64,000 nt of DNA from Holacanthus passer (lineage: Eukaryota > Chordata > Actinopteri > Pomacanthidae): contig JAFREQ010000034.1 in NCBI GenBank assembly GCA_025331565.1, positions 558,001 to 622,000 of the forward strand. Direction: 5' to 3'. This document shows, piece by piece, positions 38,829 through 49,821 of the stretch. Both the position numbers and the translations under genes were made by a program. Under the pieces are notes generated by a model. It was not told where the DNA came from and did no database searches. It worked only from the letters and a program-made list of their open reading frames with translations. Within the stretch, counting starts at the first letter, position 1. Every line of letters begins with the position of its first letter.

Positions 38829-39418
38829 CAGACCAAACACCTCTCTAATGCACTTTATGTCAAGGTAAGCCTAAACATTAGAAATACTTCTCAATTAAAT
38901 TCACTCGCACCATAGCCTTCAAGATTAGTGTTAACTGTACTGAAAACAGTTTCAACAAAAACTGAACATTATAGCCTTCATAGACTGACTCACAGGAAGC
39001 AGACTCTTGGTGTAAGCCTGCCACTGGCCGACCATATTAGTCAGCATTCTCCTCCTCTTCCTCTATCTGCATGTTACTCTTCAAAGTCCCCATCTATATG
39101 AAACAACATCAAAAACCTACATACTGAAAATGGCAAGTTTTGACAAAGGTTTGGATTGTACAGGCCTGCTTGGTTCTTTTGCAGGGATTTAGCCATTTTT
39201 TCTGCCTCCCTACGTGCAAATGTTCAACTAAAAGAAGTTTCCCACAACACTATTTTGCAAGGGTACCTTCGCTGCATCCTGGGCTTAGTGCCACCCAAGA
39301 CGATTGTGATTCTTTAGAGTATTATTCTTCTATATCAGAATGATAAAGTGTTCAGACATTGACTGTTTGGTTAAGCCAGACCTGGACTTTTAGTTTCATA
39401 TAGATGTCAGATGATCTT

Positions 39419-39436
39419 AAAAAAAAAAAAAAAAAA
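39419..39436. repeat. poly(A) run
   Basis: Uninterrupted A tract of about 18 bases. Confidence 0.9.
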
Positions 39437-40149
39437 CTTGCAACATGGTGTCCTCATCTCATCAGTGCTATAAACTGAACCTGCAGCTGCTCATCCTCCC
39501 TGCAGCATCCCAACACATCCAACAAACAGTATATATTTTCACTAATGATTGCTGCATTCCTACTTCTTCACAACATTACCTGTTGCACTCCTTATAGTGA
39601 GCTGCACAGATCTATACTTTTCAGATCTGATACATGTGACAGAAGCACAAAATATATACACACTCTCAATGCCAGTTACTTCTTAACAATCAGGTCCATT
39701 GATTAAATCTCATAAGAATATCAAGGAATTGCTCTTTTGCAGGATGATCTGTTGTGCATTAATTTCTAATTAAAGGCAGGATGTCTCTACCTTATATAGC
39801 CTCCATTACCACACAGCACAATAGTTTATAAATAACATATTGTCTTTTATAGTAGGATTTATAGAAAGGCTTTAGTGTAGTAGTGACTTTATAAAACATG
39901 GGTTTGCCTACAGGTCAGCTTCAGAGCCTCTTGCATGGTTGCATGATGGCTGCAACCATGCATCTGCCCCGAAAAAGTATCACGAATAAGTGCCTGATCT
40001 AATTGAGCTGCTGAACAGCTACTGACCACGTGAATCCAACCTCAATCCTCATGATCCATCGTTGCCATGAGTTGATCAATACCAACTTGTTTGCAACAAT
40101 AAAGCACCGCCCCTGATGAGCTGCAGACACGTGGATCACAGTTACTTCC

Positions 40150-40815
40150 GTAGTGTTTTTTTTTTAATCTGTTATTCAGCCAGGGGAGCGCGCGAGGAAG
40201 GTAAACACGAATAAAAAAACAGCTTGATAACACGAGTAGAAAATAACAGCTAAAGTGCATAAAGCTGGATAAAATGGAGCTTGGAGAGGGAGCGGACCGT
40301 TGTCTCCGCCTGGGCGCGCACACGACACACACACACGGGGGAAGAGAGAGAGACGCAAAGGGGGATGGGGGTCGGTCACGAATGCGTTTCTTTTAACTTC
40401 CCCGTGACAATTACAAGAGCCTAAATAACGCCTCGCTGAACGTAAACAAAATGGTGAGCATGCTAAAAAACCAAGCCTTACCCGGTTGATATTCGCCGGA
40501 GTTTGCCGCGTCGCCGTTGTTTGTTTGTTACCGGGGACTCGTCCGTCCTCTCTGGGCTCGCAGCTGCTCGCTCTGCGCCTCCCAAACGCAGCATTCGTTG
40601 GCGGCGGAGAGAGGGTCCGTGCGTCCGTCGCTGTTTTCCGGTTCGGGGTTTTACGTTACAATCACATGACTGTGGGTGAAAAAAAAACAGCCGTTGTAAA
40701 AATCCGTTGAGCAAAAAAAAAAGGGGGCGTTTGAGTTCACGTTAATTTCCCGCACTGTGTAACCGCCATGAAATCACCCCCCTCCTCCTGCTAACCAGCT
40801 TTTCTGACAGCCGGT
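40150..40815 (-). promoter_or_regulatory. zbtb2: GC-rich zbtb2 promoter and noncoding first exon
   Basis: A clear rise in GC and CpG content over the surrounding A/T-rich DNA. On the minus strand a donor ATCAACCGG|gtaagg places the end of a noncoding first exon at 40482, in line with a zbtb2 5'UTR exon spliced to 37121. The transcription start is probably between about 40.55 and 40.75 kb. No TATA box was seen. Confidence 0.65.
40740..40812 (+). other. candidate divergent noncoding first exon
   Basis: On the plus strand the GC-rich patch ends at a consensus donor, AGCCG|gtaagt, at 40813. It lies just upstream of and pointing away from zbtb2. Only an eight-codon ATG frame precedes it, so a transcript from here would be noncoding at its start. 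This is a splice-motif reading only. Confidence 0.25.
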
Positions 40816-41454
40816 AAGTTGCAACATTAATAGCTAACAGCTAACGGCTAACTCACCGGACAGACGTTAAACATATAAACCGACGTGTGGTCGTGACTTT
40901 AACGTTTTTATGTCTCACTGAGATAACATCGCTTTCACCACAGTTGCTTCACATCTGTGTTTTCTTTCGCTGACACCAGGTTTTCAACAAGTTAAAAAAA
41001 AGTGGATAGAAATATTTAATGTTAGCATAACAGTTATATAGCTTAAGTGGACATTATGCTAATATCAAAGCAAGGTTGTAGCTTTAGTAGCATGAATAAA
41101 AACAAGCAAGTACTGTCTAGTCCAGCAGCCTATAAACACGTTTTTATCGCTGTAAAATAGATAATATTGTCAGTAAATTTGACTGGAAACTCATATTTTT
41201 CTTGATAAGTTTGTTTCATTATTTATTCTCAGTCAACATTATGCTAATATAAAAGCGAGGTTTAGCTTAAATAACATGAATATTAAAATATATTCATAGC
41301 CCAGAGATGAAAATCTTCATGGCTTTCATAATGTTTTCTCCTTTTGAATCCCACATAACTAATGAGTCACAATACTTATGTGATGCAAAGAGATAAAATA
41401 ACACAAAATGTGACGTCACTACTGAAATAATTTTAAAAACATGTTTTTATTGTT

Positions 41455-41520
41455 GTAAAATAAGTTAAATTGCCCCTCGGGGATAAATAAAGTTTTTTTG
41501 AATTGAGTTGAGTTTCAATA
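41455..41520 (+). repeat. LINE-type 3' tail
   Basis: The text 'aaattgcccctcggggataaataaagtttttttgaattgag' is the typical end of L2/CR1-like retroposons in fish, with the small GGGG hairpin and A/T-rich tail. Confidence 0.6.
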
Positions 41521-42509
41521 AGTTTTGTTGTCAGTAAATTTGACTCTGAACCTTTTTTTTCCTTGTCTTTATTCTCACTGGACATTAGAGTAATATCAAA
41601 GCAAGATTTTAGCTTTAATAACACGAATATAAAATATTTTCATAGCCTAGAGATGAAAATCTATATGGACATTATAATGTGACTTTCCCCCCTTTGAATC
41701 CTTTGTAACTAATCAGTGACGGACTCAATTTCATCCATTTTAGTCTTTGATGGAAAAGATTAGTGTAAGTGGATGCTGACAAAAGCACCAACAGTACATT
41801 TACCTCTGAAGATCATAAGAGAATATAGTTGTTGAAGCTGAAACAAATCATACAATATATTCATTATATGTATTAGTATAAGTAGTATTCCTCTCAGAAG
41901 TTGCATCACATTTTATACTTTAATCATTAGATCTCTAATTGAGAACATAATTTTGGTAAAACTGAAATGTGAAAACTACAGTAATAAATCAGGCAAGTTT
42001 ATATATGATGCAATTCATAATTTTGAGGCAGTTGTAAAGTGCTTTATATAAACTTGAAAATTTAAAGGATAAATGTTTGAGCTTACATTTGTTCTGTTCT
42101 TAGGGGACAGTTTGGATTCACCCTTGAACAGAGCTTTTATTGTACCATAGGCCTACTTGTGGAGCAGGATGTGAATTATCTGTATACGGGAAAACCACCT
42201 AGATATCCCCTTCCTTTGGGACAGTTGCTGCTGTTATACGCATCCTTTTTGTTTCACAGGCATAGTACTTAATTCCCAGACAACTCTCATTTACTGTATG
42301 GCACATGATATTGAATACAGGTTCAACCTGTATCATGATTGGGTATGAAAGGGGCATCCTGTAAAGGCTCAGTTGTTCACAAGCAAGGATGAGACAAGGT
42401 TCACCACTTTGTCAAACACGTGATTGTATAAATGATTATTACTACATGGGCTCAGGAACACTTCGTAAAACAGTTGTCGTACAGTTTGTTTGCAGATGAT
42501 TGCATTAAT

Positions 42510-42762
42510 TTTTTATTCATGTTTTTATGAGTCCCAACTTTTTTAGAATTGGGATTGTACATATTTTATATATGTTATATGTCATATTATTGTCAATCTT
42601 CTATTTTCTATTTAGGCTGCTAAACTTACAGTACTCGCTTGTTATCATTTTTTTTCTACTTACTATGTTTATTATTATTCTTGCACCAAAACACCAAGGC
42701 AAACTCCGCATAGGTGAAACCCTTCTTGGCAGTAAACCTTTTTGATTCTGATTCTGTGTTAA
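42510..42762 (+). repeat. LINE-type 3' end (L2/CR1-like)
   Basis: The stretch 'cttgcaccaaaacaccaaggcaaa', then 'cttcttggcagtaaacc' and 'gattctgattctg', is the well-known 3' end of a teleost LINE family, truncated at its 5' side. The upstream border is approximate. Confidence 0.65.
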
Positions 42763-44109
42763 AGAGTACAAATAGTAGTACAGAGATCTATAAACTGATG
42801 CCAATATCCACAAAAGACTTAAAGGCTGCTGTTAGGAGCAGCACAACAGCGCTTAACAAGTGAGTTTACTTGATCAAACGTGTACAAAGTAACCCGTGCA
42901 TACCATAGCCAAATAGTAATGTGTTCTAACTTATAAACAGTCTCATAGGCTTATTGTAGGTTGAATAAGCCAATCACACCCACAGCAAACGCAATTTTCG
43001 TGGCTTGTTGCTTTTGTCTGAAATGAGCAATTAGTCCTGCTTGTTATAGTTTTTATTTTGTGATCTCAACAAAGGGTTGCCTGAACAGAAAAAAAGTACC
43101 AGAAGGACTCAGTGGAGGAAGTAGATTTCAACCAAACCACACATTGCCTGTCTAGAGCCACAGGAAGTGTAGAAGGACCCTGTCACAAATGCACTTTGGA
43201 GTCACATCAATATTTTGTCACCAGATGTTGTCATCAGTGAGTTGGTGGATGTTGTCTCAGTGTAAACAACAATTTTTTTTTCCAGACCCGTCATTACAGA
43301 GTTACATTTCAGCCTCAGGACAGGGAGTCCACAGGAGGACCAGACTAGGCAAGTTGTATCTCTCTGAAAATGCTTCTGTCTGTAAAAGGAGACTGGGGAC
43401 GGGAGACATGGGAGGGGGCAGAAATGCCTCTGAAGCAGGGCCTGAGGACCTTAAAGTCTCGGTCCTGTCAACAAACAGCAGACGTACTGTAGATCTGCTC
43501 CTGTCAACAACTTCACTGAAACTAATTAGCTAATGAAAATTTAGGCCTGTGGGGGTTCAGAATGTTTTACAAACAAAGATTGATTGGGACCACTGTTAGA
43601 GCAATAGTAGTTGGCAATGACAGCAGAACAAAAGTGTGTTTACTTTGCTGAACGGCCCACAGCAGGGGTGTATTGAAGGAAGCAGATAAACTGTTACCAC
43701 ACTGGCTCACTGTTTTTCATAATTAAAATCAATACATTCCTATCAATACATTTTGATGATAATGCTCTACCTCTGTCCATAGGGCCTTCTTAATCTTTCC
43801 CCTGTGTTTTTTTTTCTCAGCACAGTTTATTCAAAAGAGACGTAGACTGGACTTTCACATGACTGCCCTGCCGCTGTTTTCCACTAAATTGATTTTTACT
43901 GCAATAATGCATTTTCAAAACCAACAACCCAGCCTGCATGAAATTACTCAGAATGGGAAAAAATAGTGACATTTGCCTCTGATTTGGCCAATCCTGACGT
44001 CAGTGCACAATTTCAAGCGACTTTACACATTTGGGCTTTGCTTAAATGAAATACTTCATAAGCTTGTTGTTGCATGAGACGACTGTGGTGGAGAGCTGAA
44101 ACACCTGTT

Positions 44110-44360
44110 TAAACAGGGCCTTTAACGTTAACTGCCGCCCTCCCCCCTCCGTTCATGGCCTGTTTTGAAACCGGAGTGGTGAGTCACTCCTCTCTCGGTT
44201 TAGAAAAACAGATCCGGCCAGGCTGGGGCCCGGCGGGGGGATGGGAGGCCGGCGGTGATGAACACCGGAGGTGGACGCAGCTGGACTCCCACTCCCAAGG
44301 ACCCCACATCCTGACAACGACCCGCAGTGTTTCCATAGTCACCGGGGCTGATCTGAGGGG
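44110..44360. promoter_or_regulatory. GC-rich patch with an AP-1 consensus
   Basis: A locally GC-rich stretch in A/T-rich surroundings, with a TGAGTCA site at 44180-44186 inside the near-palindrome GAGTGGTGAGTCACTC. It may be an enhancer or a promoter of an unannotated transcript. No coding role is supported. Confidence 0.25.
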
Positions 44361-44393
44361 AAAAAAAACACCAGAATGAATTGATATATATGA

Positions 44394-44451
44394 CGATTGA
44401 TAAAATATATTGGCTGCATATTTATATGCAGCCAATATATTTTATCAATCA
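44394..44451. repeat. near-perfect palindrome, 27-bp arms
   Basis: Bases 44395-44421 are the exact reverse complement of 44424-44450, with only two bases between. The arm begins GATTGATAAAATATATTGGC and is A/T-rich. It would fold into one long hairpin. No target duplication or known element was recognised around it. Confidence 0.9.
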
Positions 44452-45349
44452 ATTGGTCATGTTCTCCAAAAAGAATCAGGAGTGGAGAGACTGCCCTGGT
44501 TCCTAACGCCAAAATGGACCATTAACCTTATTATATGATTAATTTCTTGCCTTTGTTCCTACTTATTTTCTCCGAGGGTGGGATGTGTTTAATCCTTTTA
44601 TTGTAGGACTTCATATTGGAGTGGAAACTGATAAGCAATAAAAAAAACATACTTAAGAACACATTGTTTTTTGTAAGAACTGGATTCAAGTTAAAGCAGA
44701 GAAGTCAGTCTACTCAGATGCAGCCATTATGCAAAGAAAACAGGCCTACAGGCTGAATTATTTAGATATTTTAGCAGCCAAAATCCTGTCTCACAAAACA
44801 TGAAGACCCGTGTAATTTGCTGCAGTTTGTGTATTTTAACATACCACACAACCTTATTATTGCCTCTTATATTTCGCCTTGAAAAATTCTTTCTGGTACC
44901 AAAATCATGCTCAACCCCTCCTTCTTTTCCCGCCAAAAGCCTCGGGGGTTCGAATTCTGCCCTTTTCTGATAGGTCGGATCAATGTATCCATGACAACCG
45001 TTGCTCGACGACAACAGACTCATGCGCAATGCGGCAGCGCCTCTCATTGTTTGTGGGACCCCGGAAAAGACTTATTTTGAAGCCTTTTCGACAGAGAGCT
45101 GATATGTGGTACAAAAAGAAGTTAAACACGTTGCACCATCTTCTTTAAAATATAATCGCATCAACAACATGCACTGGACATAATACTTGCAAACATTACA
45201 GTTTACACATTAGCCGCTAGATGGTAGCATCGTACTCTAAATATAACCCAAGTCTACAGGGAACCAGGAAAGAGGTATTAAAATGTCAAATACTTGTCAT
45301 CGGAAATAGAGGACGGCAAGCTTGATCCAACCTGCTCTGTCACGTAACA

Positions 45350-45480
45350 TCCACAGAAATATACACGTTTCGCGTCGTGTTCAAACTTCAAGCAGACCCC
45401 CGAAGTTTGTTCCTGTCACTGGAAATTGTATCGATAAAGTTTTAATTTGAACAGTCTCCTGCTGCAAAAATGATGGCGGC
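45350..45480 (+). promoter_or_regulatory. armt1: armt1 promoter/5'UTR with a YY1-like site at the start codon
   Basis: CpG-containing DNA directly before the coding start, without TATA. The start codon lies in AAAAATGATGGCGGCGG, which resembles the YY1 element (AAGATGGCGGC) that often overlaps start codons of housekeeping genes. Confidence 0.4.
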
Positions 45481-48294
45481 GGATCAAACTGAGCACAAAG
45501 TTCCTCCTTCACTGTCTGCCAAAGTGGTTGGGTATGTTGACAGCTCATTTCAATACTTTGCCAGTATGTTAAATAATGTGGGTAACTTTATTTATGTGTC
45601 TAAACGGCTTCATAACGTTAGGACTGTCGTGTACAGACCAGCAGCAGCATTAGCTTATTGCTAACAGGAATTCATTGAGTTGGTAGTAAATGAGTGAACA
45701 CCTGCCACCATATGACATTGACTCAGTTAGCCTGAAACAAATACACTCGTTGACGACACTGTTACATTAGCAATTATTTTTGCAGTCGAAATGTCTGCAA
45801 GGCAACAGCTAGCTATACATGTTGCTAGGTTAATTAGCTGGCTAGCTTACAAGTGCATACACCTGCTACATAATCAAGAAGTGTCAAACGTTAACGGCTA
45901 TATCGTTTCTCTGCAGGTCATTTGCTTATTTGACTGTGAAAGACAGATTGCCAACCATCCTGACCAAAGTTATAGATACGATACATCGCAACAAGAACAA
46001 GTTTTTTGAAGAATATGGAGAGGTAAGAATTGTTGCTGATCAGCTGAAGTCGAGGTGTTTTCTTTAACTGCTCATGATTATTATGAGGCTCATTTGAAAA
46101 CTAGAATTTGGTCTTTCGTGTGTTTCCTCTTTATTTTCATACAGGAGGGTATCGAGGCAGAGAAGCAAACAATAGCTCTGCTGTCTAAGATGAGGAATGA
46201 GCTGCAAACTGATAAGCCAGTACTGCCACTGACAGACGGCCTGCAAGACACAGAGTCCTGGAACCAGTACCTGCAAAGACATCAGAGACCGCAGGGGGAC
46301 CAGGAATCTGTCAGCTGGTTCAAGTCTCCATGGCTTTATGTGGAGTGCTACATGTACCGCAGGATACAGGAGGCCCTCTGGCTCAAGTGAGAAGCCTTTA
46401 TTGTACATGTTTTAATGGAGAGATGGGCTGAACAGTTAATCCATGTATCATCAAAATCACAATATGGCCAAGCGCAATATCCAAAACACAGGAGCAAGTT
46501 TTTGATAGACGTAAAATGTGTAACTTATCGTTAAAAATGAAGCATTGAGGTGCTCCAGAGATACTTCACATGTAAGGGAATGTGGTTGTTTGGTGCACAC
46601 CCCTGCAAAAATCTCATCATTTTTATTTTTTCAGTGTAAATGAAATGCAAAAATTACCATTCCTACTAAAATTGTGACTCATATTGCAATGTCGTAATAA
46701 TCACAGTTTTAATCACAGCAACCTTTTATTGCTGCCCTATTTCCTGCTTTTGAGTATATCTCTAGTGGTGCAATATATCACTAAATTTGTTTAGATAGGC
46801 AAAATTATAGGATGTTATAAGTGTTGTGATGTTATAAGTTGTCAGGTCTCAGTTGTCTAGAAATTATTTTTGGAAAAACACTAATTGCTTTATATTGTTA
46901 CTTTAGACTGCAAAGTCAGAGTGTCATTATTCTCGTTATCAAATGATGTCTGCAAGGATATTACACCATTAAAGATTACAGTGTTTACTTGATGAAAAAT
47001 AGATGAAAAAAGTATTGGTATAATGCTTTTCTTGATTCTTTATATTGTGTTTTTGTTCTTCTCCAGTCATGGTTTTATTTCTGCTTTTATTCCAGTCCTC
47101 CCATCAGTGACTTTGATGTCTTTAATGAGGCAAAGACTCAGAGCTTTTTTGAGTCTCAGCAGGCTGTGATGGCCTTATGTACGTACTTGGAGGGCGTGAA
47201 CAAGAACATAGAGGAACTCTCTAAGAATCAGCTGTTTGAACATTTTAATAAACTGCTACAGGTCAGTATCTTCTATTCCAGCTCAATACAGGTAAATAAA
47301 GTGAAGTCAAAAGCTGCACTAATCAGTATTTTAATTTCAACAATGGCTCAATTGATAACAGGTTGCTCAGAGTGACGAACCCATAGATAATTATTACCAG
47401 ACTTTGCCGCTCTCCTCAGTTCTACAGAGAATTTTAGCTTCTTTCTTTTAGGGCATTGTTTTGGTTTTAAGGCCTGCATCTAAAGGTTCGAGTTTAACTT
47501 TTTTATTTGACTCTTGGTAGGTTTCTCTGTGGGGAAACAAGTGTGATCTGTCTATCTCTGCTGGTCAAGACAACTCACAGAAGACCAGTCCAATAGATTC
47601 CCTCAACAGCCTACAGCCGTTCATCTTGGTGGATGACACCAACATGGTATGGTCAACTCTTCTTTCTGCTCAGAGTCCGGGACAGTCAGGGAAAACCACT
47701 GCAGGCAGAGTGGACGTTGTTCTAGACAATGCTGGGTTTGAGTTAGTCACTGACTTGATCTTTGCAGATTTCTTGGTTTCCTCCGGCCTTGTCCGTGAGG
47801 TCCGTTTTCACGGCAAATCCTTCCCGTGGTTTGTCTCTGATGTGACAGCTAATGATTTTCAGTGGACCATTCAGCAGACAATGGCGGCCAATCACAAGTG
47901 GATGTCCAAGAGTGGTGTCCAGTGGCAGAGCTACCTAAAGAAGGGTGTGTGGTCCTATCATGACCATCCTTTCTGGACACAGCCCCATGAGTTTTGTGAC
48001 ATGGCAGCTGATGCTCCTGACCTGTATGCGACCCTGCAGGGGGCAGACCTAGTGCTGTTTAAAGGTGATCTCAACTACAGAAAGCTGACGGGGGACAGGG
48101 ACTGGGATCACACAGTGAGCTTCGATACTGCACTTCGAGGTTTTGGGCCTGCACCACTGTGTAGCCTGAGAACTCTTAAGGCCAACCTTCAGGTTGGTCT
48201 GCAGCTGGGCCAAGGGGAGAAGCTCACGTCCCAAGATCCAGACTGGATGACCAACGGGAAGTACGCTGTCATTCAGTTCAGTTCTGCAGCCTAA
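45470..48294 (+). CDS. armt1: damage-control phosphatase / acidic residue methyltransferase 1 (DUF89 family)
   Basis: DUF89 subfamily III enzyme, described both as a metal-dependent phosphatase acting on damaged sugar phosphates and as a carboxyl methyltransferase that modifies PCNA. Five coding exons: 45470-45531, 45917-46022, 46145-46386, 47096-47261 and 47521-48294. The product is 449 aa against 441 in human. All joins keep frame (G-S-F-A-Y at join 1; L-N-P-P at join 3). The metal-site residues of the family are present: Asp261-Asn262 in VVLDNAGFE and Asp299 in WFVSDV. The GDLNYRKLTGDR block starts near 374 and the RTxK-type motif RTLK is at 409-412. A second ATG follows the first directly, so translation may begin at either. 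Confidence 0.96.
45532..45916 (+). other. armt1 intron 1
   Basis: Ordinary intron from gtatgt to ctctgcag; nothing else seen. It includes an open frame continuing from exon 1 that is intronic. Confidence 0.8.
46387..47095 (+). other. armt1 intron 3 with repeat-like sequence
   Basis: Intron from gtgaga to ttccag. Bases about 46430-46740 contain phrases such as 'tcacaatatgg', 'gcgcaatatcc' and 'attgcaatgtcgtaat' that resemble a common diverged fish repeat. This is low-confidence recall. Confidence 0.45.
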
Positions 48295-49270
48295 GGTCAG
48301 AACAGACCTCAGACTGACCTCAGGATCTCACTGGGAAGATGTGGATTCATGAGAACATTGCAGTAAGAGGTACCATAAGCAGGACTTACCTTTAAGCCAT
48401 AAGACCTTTAAGTTACATGAGCTTGTTAAATGGTGTTTTTGTTCCTCATCGTCAGTTAGCACTTCATCATGTTTGATACTGAAATGCACAGTAATAAAAA
48501 ATATTTAATTAATATTTTCATGACAGATTTGTACCATGTCATAGTTAAAATGTTAGCACTTTTAGACCTAAATGTTTCCCAGTAATTTGAGTTTGAATTT
48601 CACAACAATTGTTTACAGTGACAAATTTATCCTTGGAGGTGACAAATCAAGGTTACTTTTTATTCTAAATAGCTTATGTGTTGTGCATTTTATTGCAAAT
48701 AGCTTTTGTGTTGTGCACGATGTATTGAGTCAAATTGTTTACAGGTTAATATAGATGCTGTTAACAATTAATGAATAAGAATTTGGCCTTAGAAATCTCC
48801 ATCCTAGAGCAGCAACACTTTTGGTTTTTGCATGCAGTTGAGGAGAGTGATGATAAATGTAGTTACAGTTATTTTCATTTTAATTCAGCTCAGCTCAGCT
48901 CAGGTTGTTTTACTGTTGCACTCAGTGTTATTGATATGCACGCATCGAAACAGGCTAAAAAATCACCTAAGGCAGTACTTAACATAAACCCAAGACAGAA
49001 GATAACTGTTTTGCTCAGCTTGAAAAATGGTAGAGTGTTACTGGGGCAATGTAACAACAACAACAGTGACAACAAGTACTTGTTTTGTTTAGAATGGCAA
49101 CCCAGACCTCTGTATCTTCATAGATAAAAGTGGATGTCTGTGGGCACACTGTTATGTCATTTATATAATCATTGCCACTGAACTGGATTTTTCTCAATAC
49201 TGATGAGGGGAAATGATCACATTTTCACTAAAGGGTTTGATTTAATAAAGAACTGATTTGACTGGCCTTT
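48295..49270 (+). other. armt1: armt1 3'UTR
   Basis: Noncoding stretch after the stop codon. Poly(A) signals AATAAA at 48493-48498 and 49244-49249 could give a short (about 0.2 kb) or long (about 1 kb) 3'UTR. Confidence 0.5.
48493..48498 (+). terminator. proximal poly(A) signal of armt1
   Basis: AATAAA about 200 bases after the stop codon. Confidence 0.45.
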
Positions 49271-49821
49271 TTTCACTGTTGTACTTGGGAAGATGTGGGC
49301 AATAATGACTTTTGGCGGCATTATTTTCCTATGTATGTCTTATCTAGCGTATGAATAGGTCAAATGCAGTAACAGTTTTACGTGCATGTGCAGCCAAATA
49401 TTGTGAGTAAATGCATCTGTGCATGTTCAAAGGAATTCATCATTAGATAGCTTAAATGTTCACCAGGAGTGAGACATTTTTCATTGTTACATATAACCAT
49501 GAATAGCAGTTGCTGCCTTTCATATACTCAGGGTCAGGTTGGACCAAGAAAAACAGCCAACAGAACAACTAGAAATGCTGCAACATGTGCGTTACAATTC
49601 AACAATGAGTTGGGAAAATTGAATGGCATCATTTCGGCTGCTGTCATGCTTTGTAAATGTGGTTGGTTATGAAAATGAAGTCAATTATGGCAAGAAGCTG
49701 CCTGTCTTGAGCCATTTAGGTGATTTAGTTGTTTCATTTCTCACCCTTCATTTTGCTGCTCTCTAATGTAACAGTGTCTTCATTTTATTCCAGGAGAAAT
49801 GCAAAAAAAAAAAAATGAATG

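Larger units (their letters stand above)
37122..40481 (-). other. zbtb2 first intron
   Basis: The intron lies between the noncoding first exon (donor at 40481) and the acceptor at 37122. It contains a 65-codon protein-like open frame on the same strand (37595-37792), a dispersed repeat at 38516-38828, a poly(A) run at 39419-39436 and small CA tracts. No other coding exon is recognised. Confidence 0.6.
40818..45469. other. intergenic region between zbtb2 and armt1
   Basis: No coding exon is recognised on either strand. In human this interval carries RMND1 on the minus strand; I compared the minus-strand frames (41433-41624, 42601-42813, 44184-44435, 44727-45047) with what I know of that protein and saw no resemblance. 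The region holds two LINE-like 3' tails, a GC-rich patch at 44.11-44.36 kb, a palindrome at 44.394-44.451 kb and armt1 promoter DNA at its right end. Confidence 0.55.

Noticed and set aside
43189..43533. 114-codon plus-strand open frame after an acceptor-like site
   Set aside because: No family resemblance, composition compatible with chance, and no partner exon found.
44727..45047. 106-codon minus-strand open frame head-to-head with armt1, considered as a start of RMND1
   Set aside because: The sequence does not resemble RMND1 and no further exons follow on that strand.
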